In this document: in pieces, positions 42,600 through 53,835 of the stretch
Layout: each line of letters opens with the position of its first letter
Position numbering within the stretch: position 1 is the stretch's first letter
Assembly (NCBI RefSeq): GCF_050908995.1
Contig: NC_135118.1
Coordinates: 5,456,001-5,520,000 of the forward strand
Reading direction: 5' to 3'
DNA: 64,000 nt
DNA from: Andrena cerasifolii
Taxonomy: Eukaryota > Arthropoda > Insecta > Hymenoptera > Andrenidae
Made by a program: the position numbers and the translations under genes
Notes under the pieces: model-generated
What the model was told of the DNA's origin: nothing
Databases searched by the model: none
Seen by the model: the letters and a program-made list of their open reading frames with translations, nothing else

Positions 42600-45100
42600 G
42601 TCAATCACTTAGGAGGCGTTTCCTGTCGCGCGCGTCTTGCCGGAAAATTGTGGGTCCGGCAGACGCCAGTCTTCGCCAACACCCCGAGAAGGTTTACCAT
42701 CTCGTCTGAATAAGACACTTCAAATAAAGACTAGAATCCGAATTACTGTGTGATTTAATAAACGGACTTAGATATTCACCTACCCCTTCAGACAGTTTTC
42801 AATTCGGGACGTCAGGTCACTTTGTCCTATATCCAACGATAAAACGTAGGTATTCCCACAACTACATACCGCCAGTCACGCCTATCCCTATCCGCACAAC
42901 AGTCAGCTCTACCCCGGAAAAGAACACAAACAACGGGCAAATTGATTGATTCCCAGCGTCGGCGGCTTCCTCCTAAGTCCGGATCCACAGGGGACGTAAA
43001 CGTTCAACCCCCATGCTGGGATCGAACGTCACTTGAGCCTGTCGGGATAATCGGTCTTATTGTTACTAAGGGAGTGCTCCCGTCGCGTCGATTCGGTAAC
43101 TTCCGTCAACTGCAAACTTACACGGGCGACGATTTCCAGCCTCGCGTGTCCCGCGAGGCGGGGAGACGCTCGCGAGACGGCTCTCGAGCATCCTTTCACG
43201 GAAAGTCCTGAAAGGAGCAGCTTGCGTGGAATTGGCGGAGTGGCGGCGGGGCGAACCACGAGAAAGCTGAAAGGTGACGCTCGCTGCAGCGAATGGCTAC
43301 GCGCGGGTAGAAACGGGAAGACGAAACAGAGGGTTGGAGAAGGGGGGCACAGACTCTGGGAAAGCGTTTCCAGGTCCACGAGAAAATTCGTTATTGGGGA
43401 TCGAAAAAAAGTTCGGGGGAACGTGCGCGCGTATCTAAACGAAGTGGATACTTACATGTTAATACACGTTCAATGGGAGGTGCGCACCCCCCCATCCCTC
43501 AGACTCCGCAATGCCCCGAGGCTTAGCGTAGCCCCTAAAGCGACGAGGAAGTAGAAAGTTTCGATGAACAAAGGGAGGGAAGCGTGAAATCGAGCGGAGA
43601 TGTTTCTCGTGTACAGAAACCCGAGCTGGGATTTTATGTGGATCGATTCTTAGTTTTCTGGTTCGTGGGATTCAGGACGAGGCTCGAGTGAGCAGTATTG
43701 AGGGATTTTTTTGGATGGCGGAGTTGCGAAAATTTGGAACTTTTGAGGGTGTAGTCTGCCTCTAAACGTGCTAGGATTAATTTCTTTTTAATCTTGCATG
43801 GTCACGTTGGATACTCCAAGATCTTCTTCCATGTTTCAAATTACGTTTCTCCATGTTTCACACGTGGATCTATCTTTTAGAAGTAGAAATAGATACACGT
43901 TTTATTAGCAAGTATGCACAATAAATATTGCTGTTAAACTTCTTCGCCACTTTTTAGGTTACTTCTAGTTCTCAGGAACTTGCAAGTTTTTATTTTTACT
44001 ATTAACAAAACTCAACACAAAAGTTTAAATATTATCCACTGTTTTGTATACTATATCGTTAAACGGATTAACTTTAACGAACCTACATTTACAATATAAA
44101 AATCGATTTTCTGTGTTACTTTCAATTACTGCCATTTAAATCCCTTTACGAGGACAATACTCCTAGAAACTCACACATTATTACGGTAAATTAAATAAAA
44201 AAAAATTATTTTTCATCTTCCAAATTACATATTCACCAAAAAAAATTCCAACTTCAATATTCCACTTACTTTCTCTAAAATAAAATCCCCAACATCATTC
44301 TTCGATCCAAGTTAGGATACAAAACCCCTCCCCCCCCCCCCTCCTCCAAAGCAATGTCTCGTCAGACGCCATTTAAATGAGATGCAAAGTTAGCAGGAGC
44401 CCCCCAATGCATATAAGTATGTATGTATGTACACACATAGTGAGAGTTCTTTGTCCCTCAGCTTTTTCTTCTTTCGAAAGTTTCATCAAACAGGATGCTC
44501 AGTCTTCGGCCCCCTTCCGTCGTTCCGAACAGGGGGGGGAGGCGGCACCGGAGGAAAGATGAAAAGGACAGTCAACGCGGTAAAACCGATTCAAGTCTGA
44601 AAACGAATCGGAGCCGCGCTCCCTCCCCCCCTCCCCCTCCCCCTCCAATGGGTTGCTAGCGAAGACTCATTAATTAAGACGACCCGACGATAGGAGAGAC
44701 CGGATACGCGAGACGAAAATAATTAATGAGAGTAATGGATGCTCGGGCAACCAATTCATTACGGACAAAAGAATTTACGCCCAGCGAATTTCGAAAACCG
44801 ACGCAAATGATAATTAAAATAGGTGGAAGTACAACAGGATGCAAAGTGTTCTTTGGTGAGAATAACTCGGGTGCCCGTGATGTCGTGCGAAATTAATGAA
44901 CCGCTATCATTAACGCAGGAACGTTTCTTATTCGTTTCAAACTGAGGGGCTTGATGTTTCTTATACGGAGTGCTTGATAAATCGTGTTATAACTGAGCAA
45001 GAAATGATCTGCGTGAAAGAGCAGGCGAAGAATGTAGAATTAGGTTCTTCGATTAGGTCCACAGTTTCTGGGGAAGATGATTTTGAACAGGAAACTAACA
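42600..45100. other. Stretch without a recognised gene: GC-rich block and C-rich runs
   Basis: 42940-43560 is GC-rich, with a 164-codon plus frame and a 116-codon minus frame that overlap and resemble nothing. 43700-44300 is AT-rich. A C-run lies at 44326-44341 and a CCCCCT-type run at 44620-44647. The GC-rich block could be promoter-associated; no direct evidence. Confidence 0.4.
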
Positions 45101-45560
45101 AGAGAACATATCGAAGTGACAATCGCCGATTTTGTCGAGGCTTTGGTAAACAATAGTTCTTACAAAAATATTTGACACGTACCTTCTTTATCCGCTGACA
45201 TTCGTGTTGAAGGGGTGAACATTGGAAACTACTGGAGCTAGGAGATCGAATTCCAAGAAATTCGGTTTATTTAAATCGTACTTACATCAAAATAGGCGGA
45301 TTTGTTGGGAATCTGTTTGCGCAGCTGCATTCCTTATTAAAAACTAAACAATTTTAGCCTTTACGCCGTTATCCTAGCTCTAGTAGTTTCCAAGATATTC
45401 GACCAAACACGTTTCTCACCCTCAACTTTGAGGGCTGCCTTCACCTCTTCAGCACGAATATCAGCCGATAAAAAAATGCATGTCAAATATTTTTGTAAAA
45501 AGTACTTTCTACCAAAATCGCATAAAAATCGGTGATCGCCAGTTCGATATGCTCCCTTGC
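45101..45560. repeat. Inverted repeat, foldback-like
   Basis: AGAGAACATATCGAAGTGAC at the left mirrors the right end (GCCAGTTCGATATGCTCCCT). Further pairing runs through ACAAAAATATTTGACA with TGTCAAATATTTTTGT, and TGGAAACTACTGGAGCTAGG with CCTAGCTCTAGTAGTTTCCA. Arms are 145-190 bases and clearly diverged, so this is an old foldback. No target duplication can be fixed. Confidence 0.75.
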
Positions 45561-45588
45561 AAAATATTATGGATTTAATTAATCTATA

Positions 45589-46180
45589 TATATAAAATTC
45601 AAATCAAATATACCACTGATAATCACTATTTCTCTGAAACCACTGATCCAACGACTATGAAATTTTGTAGGTAGGTTCCTCTTGGACCCCAGGTGCTCGC
45701 TAACAAATATTGTTAAAAAACCTCCCAAGTATTTTGAATAAAATATTTATTCGTATTAAAATATTTATTTGTATAAAAATATATCTGCTTAATATTATGT
45801 AATACATTTTTATTTTGTACAAATAGCCATTATTATAATTGGCGCAATTTTTGTATATCAATAATTAATTTTCTAAAGCTATTAATTTACAACAATGTTT
45901 TTAAATGGGATTCTTTTTGATGGGTGAATTAAAATGTCCGCGATATGAGTAATGGAATGAACACAATGTATGAACACAGCATTTTAGCTGTGTATATGTA
46001 GTTGTGTCGTCTTAAGCACAGTTGGAAACCACCTTTATGTACTTGCAGCCCATTTTGATTTCACATCTTTTTTTTATTTTGTAATTATTATTATCTTCTA
46101 TTTTTTGTGATTTATTTGATTTCGTGTACTTGGCGTAATTTCTTTACTTTTTTAAAGTTTTTTTATGGGGTATACTATTA
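45589..46180 (+). mobile_element. Helitron-like repeat with ATATATATAAAA start
   Basis: It begins TCTATATATATAAAATTC after an A, a typical Helitron 5' end, followed by CCAACGACTATGAAATTTTG and TAGGTAGGTTCCTCTTGGAC, a phrase common in insect Helitron-derived repeats. From about 45910 it is the inverse of 1-480. There is no coding sequence. The 3' end is not fixed. Confidence 0.6.
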
Positions 46181-46199
46181 CTTTACAAAATCACAGTAC

Positions 46200-46960
46200 A
46201 TGCTAGGATACTTACACTAACAAAGTTCAAAAGATCATTTCGGACAAAAATATTTTCTGGAAAATCTATTGTATAATTTCAACTATTTTTCAGACACAGA
46301 ATTACCCCTTTCCAGTTTATACCACAAACTTTCGCCCACCCCGTATGTTGCCACAATTTCACAAGATCGAAAGCATTAAAGTGTCACATTATTATCGCCG
46401 CAGAGTGCATAGAGCGCAGGGAACCTCGAGATCCGAACACTTCGTCCCCCTCCCTATAGAGAGTTCAACAGAAAAAGCTTGCCAACCCCCCCGAGGAGAA
46501 ATTTATTCTTCTGTGGCATTAACGACGCCAGCCCCGTGATTTTCCAATAAGACACAAACGAAGATAACGCTTTGCACAGCTGCTCGACGCTGCGATGGAA
46601 GCTCGAAGCTCTTCATGTTAAATTCAAGCTCGCGATCATCATTTCAAAGAAACCGAGTGGCCCGGCGCGCTAAGGCGGGCGTGAAAAATAACCGTGGCCT
46701 TTGTTACTTTTTAACAAAAACACAGGCAGGCGCGCACAGCTAGGGCACCATAGAGGGTGAGGACCCGTGTGAAATAATAACCACACCGATACAGAGCGCG
46801 GGCAGAGGGGCGCGGGAATAGTGAGAAATAATCATCCCGATCCGAGTCGTAACGATTCCTCTGATTGTCAATGATCTGCCCCCTCCCGGCTTGATCGAGA
46901 TAAAAGGGAACGAGGACTTTTCGAGGACGTTTCGAGGACGATTCGTCGTCCAACCAGTGG
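46200..46960. other. Stretch with no recognised feature
   Basis: Moderate GC. Overlapping 80-88-codon minus frames at 46711-47006 are unrecognised and run into the neighbouring element. Confidence 0.4.
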
Positions 46961-47184
46961 TAAGGTAAAAGTCCCCATTTCTACTTATGTACCGATTTCT
47001 GCTCATTTCATATTTTTCTTGTTATTATAAGCGTTACGTTTGGACTATAGTAGTAAGGAAATAATTCTAAATTATTTGAACATTTATGCAAGTGTTGCAC
47101 GAGCTTGGGGCTAAACAAAGTGCAGCATAAGCAACGAAGAACTTTTAAAACGAGAGACCCACGATTTTTCGATCGTGTTCTGTA

Positions 47185-47373
47185 CACTGTTCCATATAAG
47201 AGCGTACCAACGACCCTGCCGATTTGCGACCGATCTGCGCAGCTCCTACGGATCTGACACACGCGATTGGTCGTAGCACTTTCGCGATTGGTCGCAGCAC
47301 TTTCCCCGCCGGTTCACTGCCAATCAACAGTGTATCCCTGCGCGAGACGAGTACGCTCTAATGTGGAACGCAG
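47185..47373. mobile_element. Small TA-flanked element nested in the AGGTGAATG element
   Basis: CACTGTTCCATATAAGAGCG at the left is mirrored by CGCTCTAATGTGGAACGCAG at the right, with TA on both sides (47183-47184 and 47374-47375). The related copy at 9230-9300 passes straight from TTTCGACCGTGTT to TAGCTGG, confirming an insertion. Internal short repeats (CGATTGGTCGTAGCACTTT and CGATTGGTCGCAGCACTTT) are present. Confidence 0.85.
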
Positions 47374-47828
47374 TATAGCTGTTTGTGCTAAGGAACAGCG
47401 ACACTATTATTCTTCGATAATTGGGCAGAAAATAGTCTTTGCGGTGAAAGTTCTTATTTAATAATAAGAACAGATATCGTACTGTACTCTGGATTTAGAT
47501 TTTTTTTTACTATTTTCCGCATTTCTACTCACCACACTTTTAGCAACCTAATCTCACAATTCAATGTATGCTATAACCTCTGTTTCTATTCGGAGGAATT
47601 TTATTTTTTATTTATCATTATTTTATGCTTTAGTATTGTGTTATAAACCCTTCCCATACAAGATGTAACATATTTTAACCTGAAAAGGCAACACATTATG
47701 TGAGCAGAAATTGGTACAAATGGTGAGTAGAAATACGTACATCGCTTTTTTTCGTCAGCAGAAATATTAGAGCACTGTATTTAATTACAAATTACTAATA
47801 GTTAAACGTCTCGAAATATCTTTCTTAA

Positions 47829-48882
47829 CACTATTCCTACTGACACTTCGCGTATAAGGGAGACCGGGGTGAAGTGAGCCCGAAAAAGTTTGAAGTCGAA
47901 TAAAATTATTGCATTTCAATAAAAATGCGTGGAAATAGATTTATAATATAATTTAAACATTACTGTTGATAAATGACGAATAGCAATGCTTAAAATAAAC
48001 TTAGAGTATTTTAAAATTTAACTTGAAAGAAATGATGCAAGTGGTATCACTTTACGCCATGTATAGGGTGAAGTGACCTCCTATCCGGGGTAAAGTGAGA
48101 TTCAACAAAATAAGAACTTTAATTAAGGATATAGGTAAATATTAACCTCTTGCGCTGGAATGACATGTTTAGCACGGCAGCTTCTGGCTTTTTTGCATCG
48201 TGGTTGTCAAAAACTGTGACAGATTTTTCTTTTTTTTGCAGCTAAATTTAGCCCGGTCACTTTACCCCGAATATGTACTCAGTGGAAAATTAATTATTTA
48301 ATAATGTTAGGGTTAATGTTTTCGCAAACGCGTGCACGTATATATTTACAAGCTTATTTTAAACACGCAGAAAAAATTTGGAGTTAAAATAACACATTTG
48401 TGACTCATTTACCCGAAAACCTAATGGCGAAGAAAACCAATCGGAAGTCTCTAAAAATTAATTTCTAATTTTTTAAATGAATTTACATTTTTCGCTATCT
48501 GAATGTGCATAATTATCATTCTTATATTACATACATTTATTACGCCACCAAAATTTGTAAATATATTCTATTGTTAAAGAACAAATTAAGGAAGCTCATT
48601 TTACCCCGAGGTTCACTTTACCCCTGTCTCCCCTACCTGTTCCTACCGCGACCGGTCAATAACCTGTCTTTAGCACAACTTATATTTTTGAATATAGAAT
48701 TTTGATAATAGCCAATTTGACAGTATAAAGATATAGTTTCTTTTATTCAGAAGTATATCATGCACATACGTATATTTGAGGAAAAGTCGTGAAGTTTAAA
48801 GGCGATTCAATTACGTTGTACATAGGAAATTCCAATCGAAATTTTAAAAACGGTCCTTCCACCGGTCGTGGTAGGAATAGTG
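47829..48882. mobile_element. TTAA-flanked element (CACTATTCCTAC ends), itself interrupted
   Basis: TTAA at 47825-47828 precedes CACTATTCCTACTGACACTT; the right end GGTCGTGGTAGGAATAGTG precedes TTAA at 48883-48886. The sister copy of the host element (33250-33275) crosses this point without interruption. TTAA targets suggest piggyBac-type mobilisation. A second CTGTTCCTACCGCGACCGGT near 48637 repeats the terminal motif internally, just right of the nested 47857-48633 element. Confidence 0.87.
47857..48633. mobile_element. TA-flanked element (GGGAGACCGGGGTGAAGTG ends) nested two levels deep
   Basis: AGGGAGACCGGGGTGAAGTG follows TA; the right end CACTTTACCCCTGTCTCCCC precedes TA at 48634-48635. 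Motifs of the type GGGTGAAGTGA and GGGGTAAAGTGA, or their inverses, recur inside (48068, 48089, 48259). The ends are of the same type as 22596-25001. The interior is AT-rich, without a recognisable transposase. Confidence 0.87.
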
Positions 48883-49019
48883 TTAAATAGTGTTTGAATT
48901 GGTTGATTTATTATTAAAGAATTAATCAAATACTCTGCAAATTTTGATCGCAAACAAATTGTTTACACCTTCATGACGAGTAGCCTCTTAAATCAGTAGA
49001 AATTGAGACATTCACCTCC

Positions 49020-49987
49020 CTTTCCCCGGGCGTTACGTAACAGACAGAACAGAGCCTCTCGTCGGGCACAAGGGACGTGCCTAACATTCGGGACGCGTAA
49101 CAGGAAGCACGTAACGCAAACTCGCGCCCCGGTACACGTGACTTTAATCCACCGATCGCCGTATTTCGGGAACGGACACCGGCGAGATCGTGATCCAGAG
49201 ACGAGTTGCGTTTTTCCACTGAGACCACGAGAGAAAGGGAAAGAGCGGGAGCGACAGGGTGGGATAATAAGGAGGTCGCGACTAATAAAAAGCGGTAAGA
49301 CGATACAAGGGTACAAGGGGAAACGACACCGTTGCACTCGAGACAGGGGGGACATGGCGAGCGAACGGGAACACGTCGGTGCAGAACGAAAGCTTCGTGG
49401 AGGAAAGTCGTGTCCCTAAGAATTCGAGAGGGGTGGAGGGTGGGGGGCACAGAAGAAAGGGAGGTAGGTGGAAGAAGGAGAAAAGAGGTTGCAGGGAGGG
49501 ACCAGAATTTACGATAGCCCGTGCCGATACATAGGCAGTCGTTCGAGGCACTTGCTTACGATTCACGGGGGATTGAGAGGGGCGGCCGCTTTGCCTGCTC
49601 GCAAAAGGCGCGACCGCTTATCGTTGAATTACGAGCGAGACATGGTTAAATCCCACGGACAAAGGGCCGATTTAAATTAAATGCTCGCCTTTTCGCAGAC
49701 CCCGTGCACCTAACGCTCGCGCCTACTAGAAACTGCTTCCTCTGGTTCACTCGCACCCCGTCTCTTTGTGTTCCGCGACGCTTCCGCCCCGTTTCCCTTA
49801 TTTCTTTTGGAAACCACCCTCCTCCCGCTGCTTCTAACTAGAGGACCGACACCCCTCTCGACACGGTGTGCCCCCCTCCACTTCGTTCCCGTCCACTTTC
49901 ATTACCGGTGTTGCGCCGCGGCTCCTTGGTAACCCTCCGGCCTAGCGTAGATTGTAAAATTCTTGCGCGGCGGGTGCTCGGTGAACG
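49020..49987. other. GC-rich stretch without a recognised gene
   Basis: 49050-49660 is GC-rich and purine-biased on the plus strand. Frames of up to 159 codons overlap on both strands and are contradictory, so I read them as chance. It could be a promoter-associated island. Confidence 0.4.
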
Positions 49988-50145
49988 TGAAGCCTCGTGG
50001 CCACTAGCAATAAACTTGCGACATTTATTGCGCAAGAAACTTGCATGAGTGTTTATAGTACAGCAATTTTTTTTAAGCAAGTTCTTGCCTGCAAGTAGTT
50101 GCCAGATAAATCTTGCTGATGATATGTCCCGCGTGTCTACACCAC

Positions 50146-50598
50146 GGTGTAATAGACAGGTGTTCCGACTCTGCACCTTTTATCCCATCGATTTTGTGTG
50201 CCGATTTCTGTTTAGTTCCCCTGGCCGCCGCGAGAGGCGTCGTGACTTTAGAAGGCATATACACATGTGTTAATGAGATTGTGGTAGTAGAGATTGTAAT
50301 GGTATTACTGGGCTTGCCAGAAAAATCCTGCGCGTAATGGAGGGGGAACATGCCACGCATGCGCGTGATGACGCTGTCATTTGACTGAACCTTGGCGTCG
50401 ATTGGTTCGACGTCACGGGGTCATCTCGCGCATGCGTGGAGTGTTCCCCTTCCACTACGAGTAGGAATTCCATACCAGGCCTGTATATATATATGTAAAT
50501 GCCTTTACAACAGCCACGAAATCTGCCGGACGCCGGAAGAACTAGGACGAAAATGTCACACATTCTGGACAGTAGTCGGAACACCTGTCTATTACACC
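50146..50598. repeat. Second-level foldback inside the 50 kb element
   Basis: GGTGTAATAGACAGGTGTTC at the left mirrors GAACACCTGTCTATTACACC at the right, perfect over the outer 24 bases. No clear target duplication, so it may be an inserted element or part of the host's own palindrome. Confidence 0.8.
50337..50455. repeat. Third-level hairpin at the centre of the 50 kb foldbacks
   Basis: GGAACATGCCACGCATGCGCG mirrors CGCGCATGCGTGGAGTGTTC, with a short loop that contains paired TGACG and CGTCA motifs. It sits close to the centre of the surrounding foldback. Confidence 0.75.
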
Positions 50599-50979
50599 AC
50601 TTTACACTGCAGTGTTACGCCTGAGAATTGACAGCAAATGTTTATACATAAAGTATCTACTATAATGTCGGTCGAACAAACTAGAATTTAGAATTAGTTG
50701 GACCAAACATTACTAAAAGTGATTCGAAACCGAATACTATGGCCCAGCTACTTGCTTTCTACTCTCGCCAAAAATTTCCAATTCGTTTGGAAGTAAAATC
50801 TTTCTCAGAGAGAGAAGATTATCGGGTGTCTACGCTATGACAGAATTCACTTCCTTAGACCTACTGTCGCAAGTAATCAGAACTTGCTAGAGTTACTCTC
50901 AGGCGAGTTTACACAGTGCTGACATCAACTCTCGCAATAAATGTCGCAAGTTTATTGCTAGTGGCTACGGGACTTAAAA

Positions 50980-51720
50980 CGATTGCCGTTGTGAGAGTGG
51001 AGTGATGAAATGGGTGTGTGTGGGGTGGGGGTGTAAGCTGAGATGAGGGGGTGCTTTGGAACGGGGAACCCAGAAATTTAATTTTTGAATTTTTATGTTT
51101 GCTTAACCCCATGATCAATTTATGTTTCTGATCGGGGAAGGGTGTAGGAAAATCAGTATTTGGATATTTCTATTTTTCGACCCTACAATGGCTTACAAGG
51201 GAAGTTAGACAACCTGAAAATGCAGAAAATTATGCAACTCTATGTTCAAGTAGAGTACTATTACCAGATGAGAAGAAACAAGACTACCGCCAAGCTGAAA
51301 TGTCACAAAGGCAAGGGGAATCGCCCGCTCGCTGCACCTTATCCCCTCGAAGAAGTCCTACTTTTCGGTTCTTAGCGGCTGTCCATATCCGCGGATTGTT
51401 GCGACTGGTTTCGTTCGCGTTCTTCGTCACGGGACGAACTGTGTTGGAGGGGACATTTCAGCTTGGTGGTAGTCTTGTTTCTTCTCATCTCGCAATAGTA
51501 GCTTGTCCGTACAACAAACGTATTTGTTGTTGGTGCCATAGTGCGGTTTTAGGGGGTGAAATCGCCCCTTGAAAAAATGCAGAATTTTCTTTTTCGTGGA
51601 ATATGCACCTACCTAGAGAACGGTGAGAAATATCGAAAAGAAGTTTAACCGCTTCGCGACCGTGGACGAGATACCTCGCTACAAGGTATCTGTCGTACGA
51701 TGCCGCGGACGAGTTAAGGT
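50980..51720. other. Stretch with no recognised feature
   Basis: Mixed sequence; 70-90-codon frames at 51160-51572 are unrecognised. Confidence 0.4.
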
Positions 51721-51721
51721 C

Positions 51722-52025
51722 GATTTACATCAGCGCCGGTCAGGCTGCCGTTTTCAGGGCCAGGGCAGCCGCTGTTGCCCAGGGCAAACGCTGTGGGCAA
51801 AGCTCCGGGCAGCGACGTCAGCTATCGTTACAGCGGAGTGGGGAGGAATGGTTGCGGCGAGTGTACAGGCTCGTAGATGCGTAGACAGGCACGGTCCTCG
51901 TTCATCCCGGCATCTGTACCGTATTGCCCGGGGAGGCGTGTCTTGCCCGCTGCCAGCAAGAGTTTGCCCCGGGCTGTCTGACCAGTTGCTCTATCGGGCA
52001 ACTCCTGAACGCCGCTGATTTACAC
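51722..52025. repeat. GC-rich inverted repeat next to the Harbinger-like element
   Basis: GATTTACATCAGCGCCGGTC at the left corresponds to the inverse of GAACGCCGCTGATTTACAC at the right, and inner segments share GGGCAAACGCTGTGGGCAA-like sequence in inverse orientation. Divergence is high. It ends four bases before the inverted end of the next element. The 131-codon frame across it is a repeat translation. Confidence 0.6.
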
Positions 52026-52141
52026 TATACAGCACGGACCGACACGTACCGGCAACGGCGCGGTCCGTCACCGGCACGTAACGTTATACATACGTCTACA
52101 CTGCTCCGGCAACAGTCCGGCAGTTCACGTTTAGTAGTCGA

Positions 52142-52380
52142 AATGAGCGGATCAGCGACGAGGAATTGATTCTTCCAGCCTTACTTTTAGACGAAGAGGA
52201 TGCCGCAGCCAGAAGAGCAAAAAAGCGAGATAGAATTTGGGTACATCCAATATTAAGAAAAGAGAAAAGTCGAAGGGGAGTATTGGACTTTATTCAAAGA
52301 GTTACGTTTTACCAATACTTTAGAATGCCGCAATGCAAATGTTTTGAATTGCTAGAATTGATTGAATATCTTAACTTGCC
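52142..52380 (+). pseudogene. PIF/Harbinger transposase, N-terminal fragment
   Basis: The frame reads acidic residues (LLLDEEDAAARRAKKR), then DRIWVHPILRKEKSRRGVLD, then FIQRVTFYQYFRMPQCKCFE and LLELIEYL. This follows the N-terminus of insect Harbinger nucleases: acidic leader, basic patch, WVHPI/L, R-x-G-x-F-x-x-L, F-x-x-Y-FRM and F-x-x-LL. The family protein is normally several hundred residues with a DDE-type nuclease domain; here reading ends about 80 residues in, and the catalytic domain has been deleted. An internal deletion after RRGVLDFIQRV shortens the usual spacing. No intact start in this phase is needed, because the copy is dead. It identifies the surrounding element. Confidence 0.85.
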
Positions 52381-52577
52381 CTATCAGTTTTTCGGAATTC
52401 ATTCTCTGCGGCGTATGCATGCGGTCTCTGCCGTTTACTGATTCACACTGGCAGACCAGCGACCACACGTCTCGACACGGACCGTCAGGAACCAGCAAAA
52501 CATTCTTCACGATCATGTTTGCCGGCGTCGGTTCGTGCCGTAGACGGAATGTTGCAGGTCGGTGCCGGATAGTGTAA

Positions 52578-53537
52578 AGCCGCGTATTCACCTGCGCATT
52601 CGCCCTGAATGTGCATTCGGCGCGCACCGATTTTTTGCCCGTTCGGAGCTCAGCGCGCATTCGGCGCACGTTCGGGGTTGAGTGAAATTTGCGGCGTCCA
52701 TTTCATGGTATTGTTCGGACACGGGTGCGCGCTTTGATGGACCGCCAGCAAGCCTTCCGGGATTTCACACACGCGACACTGAAGGCCAAGGAACGACCGA
52801 CGACGACAGAAGAAGACGAGGATCAACAACAGCAGCAAGGACATCAAAGACGTCCAGGAAGAGAAGAAAGAAGAAGAGGACCACCGAGGCAATGACAAAA
52901 CAAAGTCAAGACGAACACGCTGACAGACGTAACAACGACACGGACATGGACAACAGACCAAAACCAGGACCAACCACGAAAGGGAAAGGACTACTTGAAG
53001 CCGGATACAAGGACTGGACAAGAAGATAGGTATTATAACCTGCGATCGCCTCTGCAGGCAGTGAGCAGTAATGCGAGCTGTGGTGGTGCAGGTAAACGGC
53101 TGTAAGCCATCCTGCTGGGATCGAGCATCCGCTGGCGGCTCTACCTCCTCGTGGTCCCCGCTGGACAGCGCTCCACGTGGAGGGCCGGCTGCCCGAGCCG
53201 CTTCCCCCCAGGGGTAGATCCAACTTGTCCGAAGACCCGCAAGGCGAGGGCAGGGTTTTCCAAGTCGCATGCCTTCCATCTACGCACGCCGTTTCCCTTG
53301 GCAGTATTCCCAGAAAGATAGAGAATAACACCTTTTCTCGCGAAGCCGGTATGAGTCGGAAAACCCACTTGGTTGTACGGCGTGTCCGATCGCTGTCGCG
53401 ATCGGGACCAGAAGCGCGCACAGTACTGGACCACCAGCAAGCGGATCGGCCCGAATGCGCGCCGAACACCGGACGAGCAAAAAATCGGCGCGCGCCGAAT
53501 GCACATTCGGGGCGAATGCGCAGGTGAATACGCGGCT
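52578..53537. mobile_element. TAA-flanked element nested in the Harbinger remnant
   Basis: AGCCGCGTATTCACCTGCGC at the left mirrors GCGCAGGTGAATACGCGGCT at the right. The inverted repeat extends about 75 bases (ATGTGCATTCGGCGCGC, CCGATTTTTTGC). TAA is present on both sides (52575-52577 and 53538-53540), fitting PIF/Harbinger insertion. The 209-codon minus frame and the 115-codon plus frame (Arg/Lys/Thr/Gln-rich) cover the interior but match no protein I know, so I do not call a gene. Confidence 0.9.
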
Positions 53538-53835
53538 TAAACAGTCCCGTTTAAAACGCATGTTACAATATTTTGTCGTGCCGGTGAAGGATCGCGCCGT
53601 TGCCGGTACGTGTCGGTCCGTGCTGTATTGGGAAATACTGTGAGAGCGCCATCTACTAAAGTCAGCTCTGTAATCGGGTGAACCGCGTTACAGGACTGGT
53701 GTCGCACAAGTATTGAAACAGTGCTATAATGTTTTTGTCATTAAATAGTCTGTTAAATTTTACAAAATCGATCATCAAACAGTCGAAATTCCTAATACTG
53801 CCAATAACAGGTGGCAACTAACCCGATTAGACTGT

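Larger units (their letters stand above)
46963..49017. mobile_element. AGGTGAATG-type element carrying three nested insertions
   Basis: The left end AGGTAAAAGTCCCCATTTCT follows TA; the right end AATTGAGACATTCACCT lacks an obvious TA. The body is colinear with the inverse of 33119-34411. Compared with that copy and with 9069-9560 it contains foreign blocks at 47185-47373 and 47829-48882, the latter itself interrupted at 47857-48633. Subterminal sequence repeats TTTCTGCTCA and TTTCTACTCACC variants. There is no coding sequence. Confidence 0.85.
49992..50973. mobile_element. Foldback element ending in TTAA (CCACTAGCAATAAACTTG arms)
   Basis: GCCTCGTGGCCACTAGCAAT at the left mirrors ATTGCTAGTGGCTACGGGAC at the right, followed by TTAA at 50974-50977; the left flank is TGAA, a decayed TTAA. 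Pairing continues through AAACTTGCGACATTTATTGC. Sequence at 62108-62247 is an inverted partial copy. A second foldback (50146-50598) with a third inside it (50337-50455) occupies the centre. Confidence 0.75.
52030..53625. mobile_element. PIF/Harbinger-derived element, shrunken and interrupted
   Basis: CAGCACGGACCGACACGTAC at 52030 mirrors GTACGTGTCGGTCCGTGCTG ending at 53625; the inverted match continues over about 50 bases (CGGCAACGGCGCGGTCC, ACCGGCACG). TA is found on both outer flanks, part of the expected three-base target. A transposase N-terminal fragment lies at 52142-52380 and a second, TAA-flanked element is inserted at 52578-53537. Without that insertion only about 630 bases remain. 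Confidence 0.75.

Noticed and set aside
52650..53279. 209-codon minus-strand frame
   Set aside because: It lies inside a TAA-flanked non-autonomous element, has no recognisable domain, and is the complement of a low-complexity Arg/Lys/Gln/Thr-rich plus strand.
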